Source of the DNA: Danxiaibacter flavus
Lineage (GTDB): Bacteria; Bacteroidota; Bacteroidia; Chitinophagales; Chitinophagaceae
Assembly (NCBI RefSeq): GCF_041060425.1
Contig: NZ_JAULBC010000003.1
Coordinates: 539,690 to 603,689 of the forward strand
DNA length: 64,000 nt
Reading direction: 5' to 3'
Part shown: positions 19,504 through 28,513 of the stretch, in pieces
How positions within the stretch are numbered: the first letter of the stretch is position 1
How the letters are laid out: each line of letters opens with the position of its first letter
Made by a program: the position numbers and the translations under genes
The notes under the pieces: generated by a model
What the model was told of the DNA's origin: nothing
Seen by the model: the letters and a program-made list of their open reading frames with translations, nothing else
Databases searched by the model: none

Positions 19504-19581
19504 AAGCCTCACCCGTTCTTTCACAAAGGAAACGGGACTTTGTTTTAATTTTTTATAAATAAAACCATTGACATTTAATCG

Positions 19582-19896
19582 TTACCATTTAAGTTCCGTT
19601 GCGTCATCTACATCAATGGATTTGTGGGTCCTGTATAAATTAATAATGATAGCGATAGCCACGGCCGCTTCTGCAGCAGCAATTGTTATGATGAATATGG
19701 TAAAGAATATACCATCCGCTTTTTGCGGATACAGATATTTATTAAATGCAACAAAATTGATGTTCACGCTGTTTAATATCAATTCGACCGACATCAGCAT
19801 GGTGATCATATTGCGGCGTGTAAACAAGCCGTACATTCCTATAAAGAACAAAGCCGTGCTTACAAATAAAATATGAGTCAGTGGTACCGTGCTCAT
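19582..19896 (-). CDS. nuoK: NADH-quinone oxidoreductase subunit K
   Basis: 104 aa with three membrane helices, the normal size. The second helix has the essential glutamate in MLMSVELILNSVNINFVAF, and a further Glu lies in AAAEAAVAIAIIINLYR. Both are the conserved NuoK carboxylates for proton movement. Its start codon follows the nuoJ stop directly with no gap, indicating coupled translation. Confidence 0.95.
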   Translation of the reverse strand: MSTVPLTHILFVSTALFFIGMYGLFTRRNMITMLMSVELILNSVNINFVAFNKYLYPQKADGIFFTIFIITIAAAEAAVAIAIIINLYRTHKSIDVDDATELKW

Positions 19897-20520
19897 TTAA
19901 ACCTCCGTTATAATTAATGGTTCACGAATATTGACGTTTACATTTTCTTCTTCTGGCTCGGTGATATTTACAGTTATATTTTCCGGTGCTGCTACGGTCC
20001 TTTCTACATTCTCTTTTGGTGGTTTTAGGGCGATCACAATACAGCCAACCATCGCGGATAAGAGCAGCAGACTTACTACTTCAAAAGGCAGGATATAACC
20101 ATGTTCCGTTGTGCTTAGCATTTGTACACCTATATCACTTACTGACAGGCTGAAAGGTTGCGAAGCGGCACTGCTAAAACCATAATGGTTAATAAGGTTA
20201 AAAGAAAAAGTGAGCCCAAAAAGCGCTGCTAGTGCAGAGGCAATGATGCGCTTTAGCGATGGCCCGGGCATTTTTGTACCCGCCTGCTGTGTAAGGAAAA
20301 TGGAAAAAATGATTAAAACAACAATGCCGCCGACATATACGATAATTTGAACAGCGGCAATAAATTCTACCTGCATCCAAAAATAAAGTGCGGCAATACC
20401 CACCATTGACAGTAAAAGCCAAATGGCAGATCGAAAAATTTTTGATGATGTTACTGCCATCAAACCCATTACGAGTGTAAAAGCAGCGATAGCATAAAAT
20501 ATGATTGCAGAAGTATCCAT
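19897..20520 (-). CDS. nuoJ: NADH-quinone oxidoreductase subunit J
   Basis: 207 aa. Five membrane helices occupy the first 170 residues, including FIAAVQIIVYVGGIVVLIIF, the NuoJ pi-bulge helix signature. A hydrophilic tail of about 40 residues (ENVERTVAAPENITVNIT and beyond) is longer than in E. coli and rich in Asn, Val and Glu. The start overlaps the nuoI stop by one base. Confidence 0.94.
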   Translation of the reverse strand: MDTSAIIFYAIAAFTLVMGLMAVTSSKIFRSAIWLLLSMVGIAALYFWMQVEFIAAVQIIVYVGGIVVLIIFSIFLTQQAGTKMPGPSLKRIIASALAALFGLTFSFNLINHYGFSSAASQPFSLSVSDIGVQMLSTTEHGYILPFEVVSLLLLSAMVGCIVIALKPPKENVERTVAAPENITVNITEPEEENVNVNIREPLIITEV

Positions 20521-20996
20521 TATTCAACTCCCTCCCTGATTTTTGAACCGGGTTTATTTAATTTTTTTGTTAACGTGCTGCGGTCGTAAACACTATGCTC
20601 AAAATTTTGCCCCATCTGAATAGCGCCGGAGGGGCATGCATCCACGCATAAGCCGCAGAGTGTACACATATCCAGGTGATAGACGAAAGTGTCCAGCGCT
20701 TTTTTCTTTTTGTTTTCCGGCGTCAGTTCAAATTTTGTAATCACTTTAATGGTCGCATTGGGGCAGGCGAGCTCGCAAGCTGTACAGCCGGTGCAGGCAT
20801 GCTGATTATTTTCATCATGCGGCATTGTGACTTCACCACGAAACCGGTCCGCCATTTTTAGTGTATCGCGGTTATCAGGATATTGCTGCGTAATAACTGT
20901 TTTCGGCCGCACAAAATAATGCCCGGTGAGCTTCATCCCGGTCCACAGCGATTTTGTGGCTTTTGCGATTTCCGATATGTATTCTTTAATAAACAT
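20520..20996 (-). CDS. nuoI: NADH-quinone oxidoreductase subunit I (2x[4Fe-4S])
   Basis: 158 aa with two ferredoxin-type motifs: CTGCTACELACP from residue 68 and CTLCGLCVDACP from residue 111. These bind clusters N6a and N6b, which pass electrons to NuoB. With no NuoEFG encoded here, NuoI is the likely entry point for electrons from a soluble ferredoxin. The gene sits 67 bases after nuoH and overlaps nuoJ by one base. Confidence 0.95.
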   Translation of the reverse strand: MFIKEYISEIAKATKSLWTGMKLTGHYFVRPKTVITQQYPDNRDTLKMADRFRGEVTMPHDENNQHACTGCTACELACPNATIKVITKFELTPENKKKKALDTFVYHLDMCTLCGLCVDACPSGAIQMGQNFEHSVYDRSTLTKKLNKPGSKIREGVE

Positions 20997-21063
20997 TGTT
21001 AGCGTTTAAATATTTTATAGATACCCCTCACACTAAGTGAATAATACCTGTTAATTCCTGGTT

Positions 21064-22140
21064 TTAAAAATGCCAGTTCATAATGGCGATAAGCGTTACC
21101 AACAGCAAATTGAAAAGACTGACAGGCAACAAATACTTCCATTCCAGGTTTAACAATTGGTCAACCCGCAATCTTGGAAATGTCCACCGGAACCACATGA
21201 TCAGAAAAATCAAAAAGAAGGTTTTTCCAAAGAACCAAATGGATGATGGTATAAAATCCATAACATGGTTAAACTGTGTCCAGTTGCCCATGTGAAAAGG
21301 CATCCAGCCACCGAGGAAAAGCGTGGCTCCAATGGCACACACAATAAATATATTAATGTACTCAGCCAGGAAAAACAATGCGAACTTCATTCCGGAGTAC
21401 TCGGTATGAAAACCTGCCGTAAGCTCGGACTCCGCCTCTGCCAAATCGAATGGCGCCCTGTTTGTTTCGGCGGTTGCTGCAATTATAAATATGATGAATG
21501 CTATAATGACGGGTATATGTCCCTTAAATATCCACCAGCCGTTTTGCTGGGCCTGAACAATATCTGTCATTTGCAGGCTGCCTGTAAGTACAACAATCGT
21601 GAGAATGGAGAGTCCTGCCGAAAGCTCGTAACTTACAATCTGCGCACCGCTACGCATGGCACCAAGCAATGAATATTTGTTGTTGCTTGCCCATCCTGCT
21701 ATCAGAATACCTATTACAGATAGTGAGGAAATGGCGGATATATATAGCACACCAATATTTATGTTCCAGATTTGAAAGCCATTGGCAAAGGCAATGGGAG
21801 CAAGCAACAGCATGGCGACGATCATTACTACAAACGGTGCGAAGTTGAACAGGAATTTATCGGCGCCATCGGGTGTTAATCCTTCTTTCAAAATCAGCTT
21901 CAGTGTATCGGCCGACGTCTGAAAAATACCTGCCGGCCCCAGGCGATTGGGCCCGAGACGAATTTGCATGTGTGCTGCCACTTTTCTTTCAAGCCAAACC
22001 AGTATTAAACCTAAAGCAGCAAATAAAGCAATGGCTAATACAATTACAATAAGGCTTTCTATTATCAAAACCCATGTGGAGCTTAACCTGGCGTTCAGCC
22101 AGTTTTGAACGGAATTTGTTATGGCGTGCAAACTGTACAT
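21064..22140 (-). CDS. nuoH: NADH-quinone oxidoreductase subunit H
   Basis: 358 aa, eight membrane helices. The quinone-channel motifs are present: LVWLERKVAAHMQIRLGPNR, then TNRAPFDLAEAESELTAGFHTEYSG, and the later RWTFPRLRVDQLL. NuoH joins the membrane arm to NuoB and NuoD. It follows nuoD after 157 bases of word-repeat spacer, at the point where nuoE, nuoF and nuoG lie in 14-subunit operons. Confidence 0.95.
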   Translation of the reverse strand: MYSLHAITNSVQNWLNARLSSTWVLIIESLIVIVLAIALFAALGLILVWLERKVAAHMQIRLGPNRLGPAGIFQTSADTLKLILKEGLTPDGADKFLFNFAPFVVMIVAMLLLAPIAFANGFQIWNINIGVLYISAISSLSVIGILIAGWASNNKYSLLGAMRSGAQIVSYELSAGLSILTIVVLTGSLQMTDIVQAQQNGWWIFKGHIPVIIAFIIFIIAATAETNRAPFDLAEAESELTAGFHTEYSGMKFALFFLAEYINIFIVCAIGATLFLGGWMPFHMGNWTQFNHVMDFIPSSIWFFGKTFFLIFLIMWFRWTFPRLRVDQLLNLEWKYLLPVSLFNLLLVTLIAIMNWHF

Positions 22141-22297
22141 AGAAGTTGTGAGTTATTAGTAAGTCAAAAGGAAAAATTAAAAAGTCAAAAAACTGCAAGA
22201 GGCAGTTCTGTTGATATTTCTCTCAAGCAACAAACGACTCAATACTAGCCAGGCTGCTTTTTTTTACTTTTTACTTTTGCTTTTTTACTTTAAAAAA
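22141..22297. repeat. Word-repeat spacer at the missing nuoEFG position
   Basis: The gap between nuoD and nuoH contains two tracts of near-repeated words. One is AAGTCAAAAGGAAAAATTAAA-like after nuoD; the other is TTTACTTTTTACTTTTGCTT-like before nuoH. They are roughly complementary in sense. No reading frame resembling NuoE, NuoF or NuoG is present. Confidence 0.6.
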
Positions 22298-23419
22298 TTA
22301 TCTGTCAATATCGGGTATTACCAAATCCAGTGTTCCCATTGTTGCCATCAGGTCACCCAATTTGCCACCTCTCGCCATTTGATCCAAAGCGGAAAGATTG
22401 GAGAAGCCCGGTGAGCGGAACTTAATCCTGTAAGGCGTTGTAGCGCCTTCGCTTACAATGTAGACGCCCAGCTCGCCCCTGGCTGTTTCTACCCTTGTGT
22501 AGAAATCACCTTTCGGCAATTTTAATACAGCCTTGGTCTTTGCCTGGTAATCACCTTCGGGAATGTTGTCAATCAACTGTTCGATCATCTTTATCGATTC
22601 TTTCATTTCCCGCATGCGTATCATATACCGGGCAAACGAATCGCCTTCCGTTTCTAAAATTTCATCAAAGGCTACTTTGTCATATACGTCGTAAGGATAT
22701 AGTTTTCTAATATCGCAGGATACGCCGCTGGCCCTGGCGACGGCTCCGGTACAACCGTAGGATATGGCATCTTCTTTGGATAAATAACCTACTCCCTTCA
22801 TGCGATTCTGGAAAATAATGTTGCCTGTCACCAACTCATCATATTCATCGATTTTCGACCTGAAGAGTTGAATAAACGCCTTAACCTTTTTTTGAAAATC
22901 AGGATGAAGATCTGTCATCACTCCACCGGGTACCATGTAATTCATGGTGAGTCGTGCACCACAGGTTTCTTCCATTATTTCGGTGATCATTTCACGCTCC
23001 CTGAAAGCATAAAAGAAAGGTGTAAAGGCGCCCAGATCCATAGCCATGGCACCCCACCACAATTCGTGTGAGGCTATACGTGTAAGCTCATCCATAATAA
23101 CACGTATATACTGCGCTCTTTGCGGCACTTCTATTTGTAAACCCTTTTCTACCGTTAATGCACATGCGTGATTGTTGATGTGGGCAGAAAGGTAATCCAT
23201 GCGGCTGGTGGCATAAATAAATTGCCTGTAGGTAAGGCTTTCACACATTTTTTCAATAGAGCGATGGATATAACCCAGATGCGGTTCAACCTTTTTTATC
23301 GTCTCTCCCTGCAGTGTAATCACGAGGTGCAACACGCCATGTGTAGCGGGATGCTGGGGGCCTACATTTACAACCAATTCGTCGTCACTATTATTAACAA
23401 TCTGTGTTTCTGTATACAT
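22298..23419 (-). CDS. nuoD: NADH-quinone oxidoreductase subunit D
   Basis: 373 aa, hydrogenase-large-subunit fold. Motifs VNVGPQHPATHGVLHLV, HLGYIHRSIEKM and YLSAHINNHAC identify NuoD, including the quinone-contacting His and Tyr region. It is separate from NuoC, unlike the fused NuoCD of enterobacteria. The C-terminus IKFRSPGFSNLSALDQMARGGKLGDLMATMGTLD (cited here by its ends) is the usual Q-module tail. It lies 37 bases after nuoC. Confidence 0.95.
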   Translation of the reverse strand: MYTETQIVNNSDDELVVNVGPQHPATHGVLHLVITLQGETIKKVEPHLGYIHRSIEKMCESLTYRQFIYATSRMDYLSAHINNHACALTVEKGLQIEVPQRAQYIRVIMDELTRIASHELWWGAMAMDLGAFTPFFYAFREREMITEIMEETCGARLTMNYMVPGGVMTDLHPDFQKKVKAFIQLFRSKIDEYDELVTGNIIFQNRMKGVGYLSKEDAISYGCTGAVARASGVSCDIRKLYPYDVYDKVAFDEILETEGDSFARYMIRMREMKESIKMIEQLIDNIPEGDYQAKTKAVLKLPKGDFYTRVETARGELGVYIVSEGATTPYRIKFRSPGFSNLSALDQMARGGKLGDLMATMGTLDLVIPDIDR

Positions 23420-23456
23420 AATGGCTCATGTGTGTCCCGCTTGCGGGAATGAAGCT

Positions 23457-23909
23457 TTATAATTTTATCATGTTAACAGGGTCCTCAAAGTCTTTACGCA
23501 ATGGATAACCTTCGAAGTCTTCTGTTAAGATTAATCGTCTTAGATCAGAATGATTTATAAACCGTACACCAAATAAGTCAAATACTTCCCGTTCATGAAA
23601 GTCTGCGGTTTTCCATATATCAGAAACAGTTTCTATCTGCGGGTCGTTTCTGTCAACTTTTGCTTTGACAACTATTGCCTGCCTGTGGCAGGTAGATGTT
23701 AGATGATACACTGTTGTAAAATGTGTTTTCCAGTCTACACAGGTCAGGCAAAACAAATAATCGAAATGATAAGGCGCATTATACAGCAATGTTGCCAGCT
23801 GCTTCCATTGTGCCGCATCAATCTGAATGGTAAGCCATTCCCCGCTTTCATCAAAGGTTGCGGAAGGCAGGGGGCCGGAAACCAACTCTTTTATTACTTC
23901 GTTTGTCAT
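23457..23909 (-). CDS. nuoC: NADH-quinone oxidoreductase subunit C
   Basis: 150 aa. The signature HEREVFDLFGVRFINHSDLRRLIL followed by DFEGYPLRKDF is the NuoC C-terminal motif, here cited in parts (HEREVFDLFGV and GYPLRKDF). NuoC contacts NuoD and NuoI in the Q module. Its start overlaps the end of nuoB by four bases. Confidence 0.95.
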   Translation of the reverse strand: MTNEVIKELVSGPLPSATFDESGEWLTIQIDAAQWKQLATLLYNAPYHFDYLFCLTCVDWKTHFTTVYHLTSTCHRQAIVVKAKVDRNDPQIETVSDIWKTADFHEREVFDLFGVRFINHSDLRRLILTEDFEGYPLRKDFEDPVNMIKL

Positions 23910-24469
23910 AGCTGAATTGGATTTGCTTTTATTTGTTCTCTTGTCAATCCGCTTTTTATTTTTCCCTGTAATGTGATCAACGCATGAAGCAAGGCTTCAG
24001 GACGGGGAGGACAGCCCGGTATATATACATCAACTGGTATCACATGGTCTGCGCCTTTTACTACAGAATAGGTATTGTAAAAGAACGGACCGCCGCTAAT
24101 GGCGCAGGCACCCATTGCTATAACGTATTTGGGATCGGCCATTTGGTCATACAACCGCTTTAGTACCGGCGCCATCTTTTGAACGATAGTACCGGCTACA
24201 ATGATAACATCTGCCTGACGGGGTGAAGCTCTCGCAACTTCAAAGCCAAACCGTGAAAAATCGTATTTGGAAGATGCCACACTCATCATTTCAATGCCAC
24301 AGCAACTGGTAGCGAAAGTGAGTGGCCACAATGAGTTTGAACGGGCCCAGTTGATCACATCCTGAATGGTGGAAGCTATTATACCGCCACCCGGAGTAAC
24401 AATCACACGACCAGGAAAGTCTTCCTGCTGTTTAGCCTGTGGCTCTGCTGTTAATTCTGTTACATCCAT
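23906..24469 (-). CDS. nuoB: NADH-quinone oxidoreductase subunit B (cluster N2)
   Basis: 187 aa. The N2 [4Fe-4S] ligands are visible: the tandem cysteines in FATSCCGIEMM, the cysteine in AMGACAISGGPF and the one in YIPGCPPRPEALL. NuoB passes electrons to quinone. All expected ligands are intact. The start overlaps the nuoA stop by ten bases, showing tight coupling. Confidence 0.96.
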   Translation of the reverse strand: MDVTELTAEPQAKQQEDFPGRVIVTPGGGIIASTIQDVINWARSNSLWPLTFATSCCGIEMMSVASSKYDFSRFGFEVARASPRQADVIIVAGTIVQKMAPVLKRLYDQMADPKYVIAMGACAISGGPFFYNTYSVVKGADHVIPVDVYIPGCPPRPEALLHALITLQGKIKSGLTREQIKANPIQL

Positions 24470-24810
24470 TTCAACGCTCCTTTTTTGTGGGCGTACAGAA
24501 AGCCCATAAATAAAATAAAAATGAAAATGAGTATTTCAAACAATGCAGTTATCCCTACTTTTTTTACTACTACTGCCCAGGGATACATGAACACCATTTC
24601 CACATCAAAAATGAGGAACAGCAGTGCAAACAAATAATACCCCACATTAAACTGGTGCCACGGTGAAGTTTGTGTAGGAATACCGCATTCATATGGCTGG
24701 CCTTTCTGTGCGTTCCTGCTCCCTTTCGTAAATAATTTACCAGCCAAAATGCCGCCCGCTGAGAAAGCTATCGCTGCGATTGTTAATACTATTAGTGAAA
24801 AAGCGCCCAT
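24460..24810 (-). CDS. nuoA: NADH-quinone oxidoreductase subunit A
   Basis: 116 aa with three membrane helices. PYECGIPTQTSPWHQFNVGYYLFALLFLIFDVEMVF (cited by its ends, PYECGIP and FDVEMVF) carries the conserved Cys loop and the acidic FDVE motif of NuoA. It is the first nuo gene, 135 bases after korB on the same strand. Confidence 0.95.
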   Translation of the reverse strand: MGAFSLIVLTIAAIAFSAGGILAGKLFTKGSRNAQKGQPYECGIPTQTSPWHQFNVGYYLFALLFLIFDVEMVFMYPWAVVVKKVGITALFEILIFIFILFMGFLYAHKKGALKWM

Positions 24811-24945
24811 ATATTTACTTTATCTGATGTATGTTTTACGTTTCAAGTTGTAAGATCAGCGTCACACACAACCGTCATCTTCACTATTCACAACACGGAT
24901 AAATTGTTTATTCAACAATATCTCCTCCTCCCCCTTATTTCTTCA

Positions 24946-25986
24946 TCATAATATTGTCCAGGTTTTTTCTCCTGACAATATTCTGTCTAAAGACATTCGT
25001 CCTTTAGAGGCATTCAGGGCTTCAATCTGGGCCGAAAGAATTTCTTCATACACCGGCCTTTCCTGTGAATAAATTACACCAAACGGCCGGGGGAAAGCGA
25101 CGTCGTTAAATGTTGTATCAAAAAATCTTGAAATGAAAATTGCTTTTGTTTTATCGTTTTCGTCGTGGATCCACAAATCATCAACACTTATGTTTTGCTC
25201 CTGTAAGTTTACAATTACAGGAGTCAGTCCATCCAGTTTGATCCCTTTCTCATCATTGTTTCCAAACAAAAGCGGCTTGCCATGTTCTAACCGGATTGCT
25301 TCTTCATTTTTAGTTTCCTTATCTGAGAACGCAAAGAAAGCCCCATCGTTAAACACCGGGCAATTTTGATACACTTCCACAAAAGAAGTTCCTTTATGTG
25401 CATGCGCTTTCTTCAAAATGCTTTGCATATGTTTAGGATCCCGGTCCAGTGTGCGGGCTACAAAAGATGCTTTAGCACTTAATGCCAGCTCTATTGAATT
25501 GAAGGGTTCTTCAATGGACCCATAAGGAGAGGTCTTTGTTATTTTTCCTTTTTCCGAAGTGGGTGAGTATTGTCCTTTGGTGAGGCTGTAGATCTGATTA
25601 TTGAACATCAGGTAGTTTATGTCAAAATTCTTCCTCATCAAATGAATGAAATGGTTTCCGCCAATAGATAATGAATCACCATCACCGGAAATTACCCATA
25701 CGCTTAACTCCGGATTGGCAGCTTTTACACCTGACGCAATGGCGGCAGCACGGCCGTGAATAGAGTGCATACCATAGGTATCCATATAATAAGTGAAACG
25801 TGATGAACAACCTATTCCGGAAATAAAAACAAAATTTTCTTTCGGCACACCCAGATCAGGAAAGATGGTTTGTACTTGTTTTAAAATAGAATAATCGCCG
25901 CAACCGGGACACCATTTCACATCCGCTTCCGGCGCAAAATCTTTAGGTGTGAGCTTTATTTTTTCATTTGTAGCAATCGTTTCCAT
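24946..25986 (-). CDS. korB: 2-oxoacid:ferredoxin oxidoreductase, beta subunit (KorB type)
   Basis: 346 aa TPP-binding subunit. It has WCPGCGDYSILKQ near the N-terminus, cysteine ligands in GIGCSSR, the His motif GMHSIHGRAAAIASGVKAANP and the TPP/Mg motif GDGDSLSIGGNH followed by NNQIYSLTKGQ. These match 2-oxoglutarate or 2-oxoacid:ferredoxin oxidoreductases (KorB, OorB). The partner is the adjacent alpha-gamma subunit, whose stop codon touches this start codon. The reaction decarboxylates a 2-oxoacid to acyl-CoA and reduces ferredoxin. 2-Oxoglutarate is the most likely substrate. Confidence 0.92.
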   Translation of the reverse strand: METIATNEKIKLTPKDFAPEADVKWCPGCGDYSILKQVQTIFPDLGVPKENFVFISGIGCSSRFTYYMDTYGMHSIHGRAAAIASGVKAANPELSVWVISGDGDSLSIGGNHFIHLMRKNFDINYLMFNNQIYSLTKGQYSPTSEKGKITKTSPYGSIEEPFNSIELALSAKASFVARTLDRDPKHMQSILKKAHAHKGTSFVEVYQNCPVFNDGAFFAFSDKETKNEEAIRLEHGKPLLFGNNDEKGIKLDGLTPVIVNLQEQNISVDDLWIHDENDKTKAIFISRFFDTTFNDVAFPRPFGVIYSQERPVYEEILSAQIEALNASKGRMSLDRILSGEKTWTIL

Positions 25987-27867
25987 TTACGCTGATTTTA
26001 AGGTTTTAAGTATTTTTTCCTTCATCTCAACTGTGGTAAAAGGCATTCCCTGCACTTTGGAAAAACCGGTTGCCGGAACCAGGTATTTTGCCCTGATCAG
26101 TTGTAACAATTGTCCGCAATTCATTTCCGGAATTAAAACCTTGTCGAAGCCATTCAGCAACTCACCTAAGTTCCTGGGAAATGGATTAATATAACGCAGA
26201 TGAACATGAGCAATATCATAACCTTCTGTGAGCAATTCCTTTACAGCTGTTTTAATAGCCCCGTAAGTAGATCCCCAACCTAATACCAATAGTTTAGCAT
26301 TTGTATTGCCGGTTTCGGGCTGTGCTAAAGGAAGGTTGTCCGCGATTTTTTTTACTTTCTCCGCCCTCAGCCGGATCATGGTTTCATGATTAGCCGGTTC
26401 GTAACAAACGTTCCCCGTACCATCCTGTTTTTCCAGGCCGCCTATACGATGAACAAGCCCTTTGGTGCCGGGTTTGATCCAGGGACGCACCAGGTTTTCA
26501 TTTCGTTTATATGGCTGCAACGATCCATCTTCTCCGTTGGGCCTATCCAAAAACGAAACCATGATATTTCTCACTTCAGAAGCTTTAGGAAATTTCCATG
26601 GTTCTGAGCCATTGGCTATATAGCCATCACTTAAAAATATAACTGGCGTCATATGTTCCACTGAGAGCTTACATGCTTCGAACACAGTCTCAAAACAATC
26701 AGAAGGCGATGATGCAGCCATCACTATTACAGGTGCTTCGCCATGACGGCCATGCATAGCCATTAATAGATCAGCTTGCTCTGTTTTAGTAGGCAAACCC
26801 GTGGAAGGCCCTCCGCGCTGAACATCTATTACTACCAAAGGCTGCTCTAACATGGTGGCGAGACCCAAGGCTTCTGTTTTTAAAGACATTCCCGGACCAG
26901 AAGTGGTGGTGACGGCAAGATGGCCTGCGTATGATGCTCCAATGGCCGAACAGATACCTGCAATTTCATCCTCGGCCTGGAACGTTTTTACACCGTCGGC
27001 TTTGTATTTTGAAAGCTCCTGCAAAATATCCGTTGCAGGAGTAATGGGATAAGAACCCAAAAACAACGGCAATCCTGATTTTTCAGATGCTGCTATCAAG
27101 CCTATGGCTGTGGCATGATTGCCTGTTATGTTACGATACGTACCCGCAGGCAACTTTGCCGCAGCCACCTTGTATTGTGTAACAAAAATCTCTGTATTCT
27201 CACCGTAGTTCCATCCCGCTTGTAACGCTTTGGCGTTGGCGTTTGCTATCTCAGGCTTTTTACCAAACTTTTCTTTGATGAAACTCAAGGTATAGTCCAG
27301 CGGTTTATCAAACATCCAGAATAGTAGACCGAGTACAAACATATTTTTGGAACGCTCTACTTCCTTAACACCCAGCCCCTGATCTGCCAAACATTCTTTG
27401 GTGAGTCTTGTAATATCTACCTTGTGTACTATATAATTATCTGTTATGCTACCTTCCAGCGGATCGATACCCTCCGGATATTTGGCAAGCGATAAATTTT
27501 TATGATCGAACCCTTGTATGTTGGCAATGATAACGCCGCCTTTTTTTAAACGGGGCAAATCAACTTTTAATGCAGCAGCATTCATTGCCACAAGTACATC
27601 ATATTTGTCGCCGGGTGTATAGATCTCAGTACTTCCAAAATTAATCTGAAAGCCTGAAACACCTGCCACTGTGCCTATTGGGGCACGTATTTCGGATGGA
27701 AAATCAGGAAAGGTACTCAGATCATTTCCAAACCATGCGGCAGTATCTGTAAACTGCATGCCGGTTAGCTGCATACCATCGCCGGAGTCTCCGGCAAAGC
27801 GGACAACAACTTGATCCATCTCTTTTATCGAAACACTTTTCTTTATTCCTCTTTCTGAAGCTTCCAT
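25987..27867 (-). CDS. korA: 2-oxoacid:ferredoxin oxidoreductase, fused gamma-alpha subunit (KorA type)
   Basis: 626 aa. The N-terminal gamma domain (VVRFAGDSGDGMQLTG, residues about 20-210) binds CoA. The alpha domain follows, with GSYPITPATDILQELSK, FQAEDEIAGICSAIGASYAG and TTTSGPGMSLKTEALGLA, typical of KorA. This gamma-alpha fusion is common in aerobic and microaerobic bacteria. It lies 139 bases after the ferredoxin gene and abuts korB, so the ferredoxin is the natural electron acceptor candidate. Confidence 0.92.
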   Translation of the reverse strand: MEASERGIKKSVSIKEMDQVVVRFAGDSGDGMQLTGMQFTDTAAWFGNDLSTFPDFPSEIRAPIGTVAGVSGFQINFGSTEIYTPGDKYDVLVAMNAAALKVDLPRLKKGGVIIANIQGFDHKNLSLAKYPEGIDPLEGSITDNYIVHKVDITRLTKECLADQGLGVKEVERSKNMFVLGLLFWMFDKPLDYTLSFIKEKFGKKPEIANANAKALQAGWNYGENTEIFVTQYKVAAAKLPAGTYRNITGNHATAIGLIAASEKSGLPLFLGSYPITPATDILQELSKYKADGVKTFQAEDEIAGICSAIGASYAGHLAVTTTSGPGMSLKTEALGLATMLEQPLVVIDVQRGGPSTGLPTKTEQADLLMAMHGRHGEAPVIVMAASSPSDCFETVFEACKLSVEHMTPVIFLSDGYIANGSEPWKFPKASEVRNIMVSFLDRPNGEDGSLQPYKRNENLVRPWIKPGTKGLVHRIGGLEKQDGTGNVCYEPANHETMIRLRAEKVKKIADNLPLAQPETGNTNAKLLVLGWGSTYGAIKTAVKELLTEGYDIAHVHLRYINPFPRNLGELLNGFDKVLIPEMNCGQLLQLIRAKYLVPATGFSKVQGMPFTTVEMKEKILKTLKSA

Positions 27868-28006
27868 ATGAAGAAATCGTTTGGATTATTTGGATTTTTA
27901 TGATTACCATCAGCTTCGATCAAAAACAAATGGAGTGATTGTTCTTAATGAAAAGGTGTCATAAAATTTTGCAGCAGGCACAAAAAGTATTCAATTGAAA
28001 AGGTTT

Positions 28007-28354
28007 TCAGGCGTGCAGTAATTCTTTTTTAGCTAGCAATTGTTCCACCGTTTCGGCGTAGTTTTCATCCGATACACAACAATCTACCGGACAAACGGAA
28101 GCGCACTGGGGCTCTTCATGAAATCCCTGGCATTCAGTACATTTGTCGAACACAATATAATAGGTGTCTGTTGAAATTGGTGCTTGTCGCTCATCTACCT
28201 GTATTGTTGTTCCGTTTTTACGTGTGATGCTGCCTTTTATCGTTGTGCCGTCGGCGATGGTCCATTCAGCACCTGCTTCATAAATCGCATTATTAGGACA
28301 TTCTGGTTCGCAGGCACCACAATTGATACAATCTTCGGTTATTTTAATAGCCAT
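28007..28354 (-). CDS. Dicluster 2[4Fe-4S] ferredoxin, Alvin (Chromatium) type
   Basis: Start ATG 28354 (MAIKITEDCINCGAC) gives 115 aa; a longer frame upstream lacks similarity. Cluster I ligands are Cys9, 12, 15 and 19. Cluster II has Cys72 and Cys75, an eight-residue gap, then Cys84 and Cys88. This spacing and the C-terminal helix mark Alvin-type ferredoxins. A 50-residue insert (about residues 26-70) between the clusters is longer than in the type protein. It is the first gene of the korAB-nuo run and diverges from the PFOR gene, so it is the likely shared electron carrier. Confidence 0.9.
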   Translation of the reverse strand: MAIKITEDCINCGACEPECPNNAIYEAGAEWTIADGTTIKGSITRKNGTTIQVDERQAPISTDTYYIVFDKCTECQGFHEEPQCASVCPVDCCVSDENYAETVEQLLAKKELLHA

Positions 28355-28513
28355 GAGTGATAAATGTTTAGGAATGATTATTTTTTGTTTTGATAAAGGA
28401 ACCCTGATTTTTGGAAGTAGTATATGATAAAAGTTATGTTTATCGCTGACATTCATCAGTTTTTAAAATTCCAGCTCTAAATAGCTTGCCTAAAATTCAA
28501 ATCACAAATCATT
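28355..28513. promoter_or_regulatory. Divergent promoter region, ferredoxin-kor-nuo run and PFOR
   Basis: 159 bases separate the two divergent start codons. Promoters for both directions must lie here if each transcript starts nearby. No clean TAnnTTTG box was found in either direction, so regulation may rely on an activator or an alternative sigma factor. Confidence 0.45.

Noticed and set aside
22141..22297. Degenerate nuoE, F or G remnants between nuoD and nuoH
   Set aside because: The gap is only 157 bases of word repeats; none of the six frames shows cysteine or FMN/NADH motifs.
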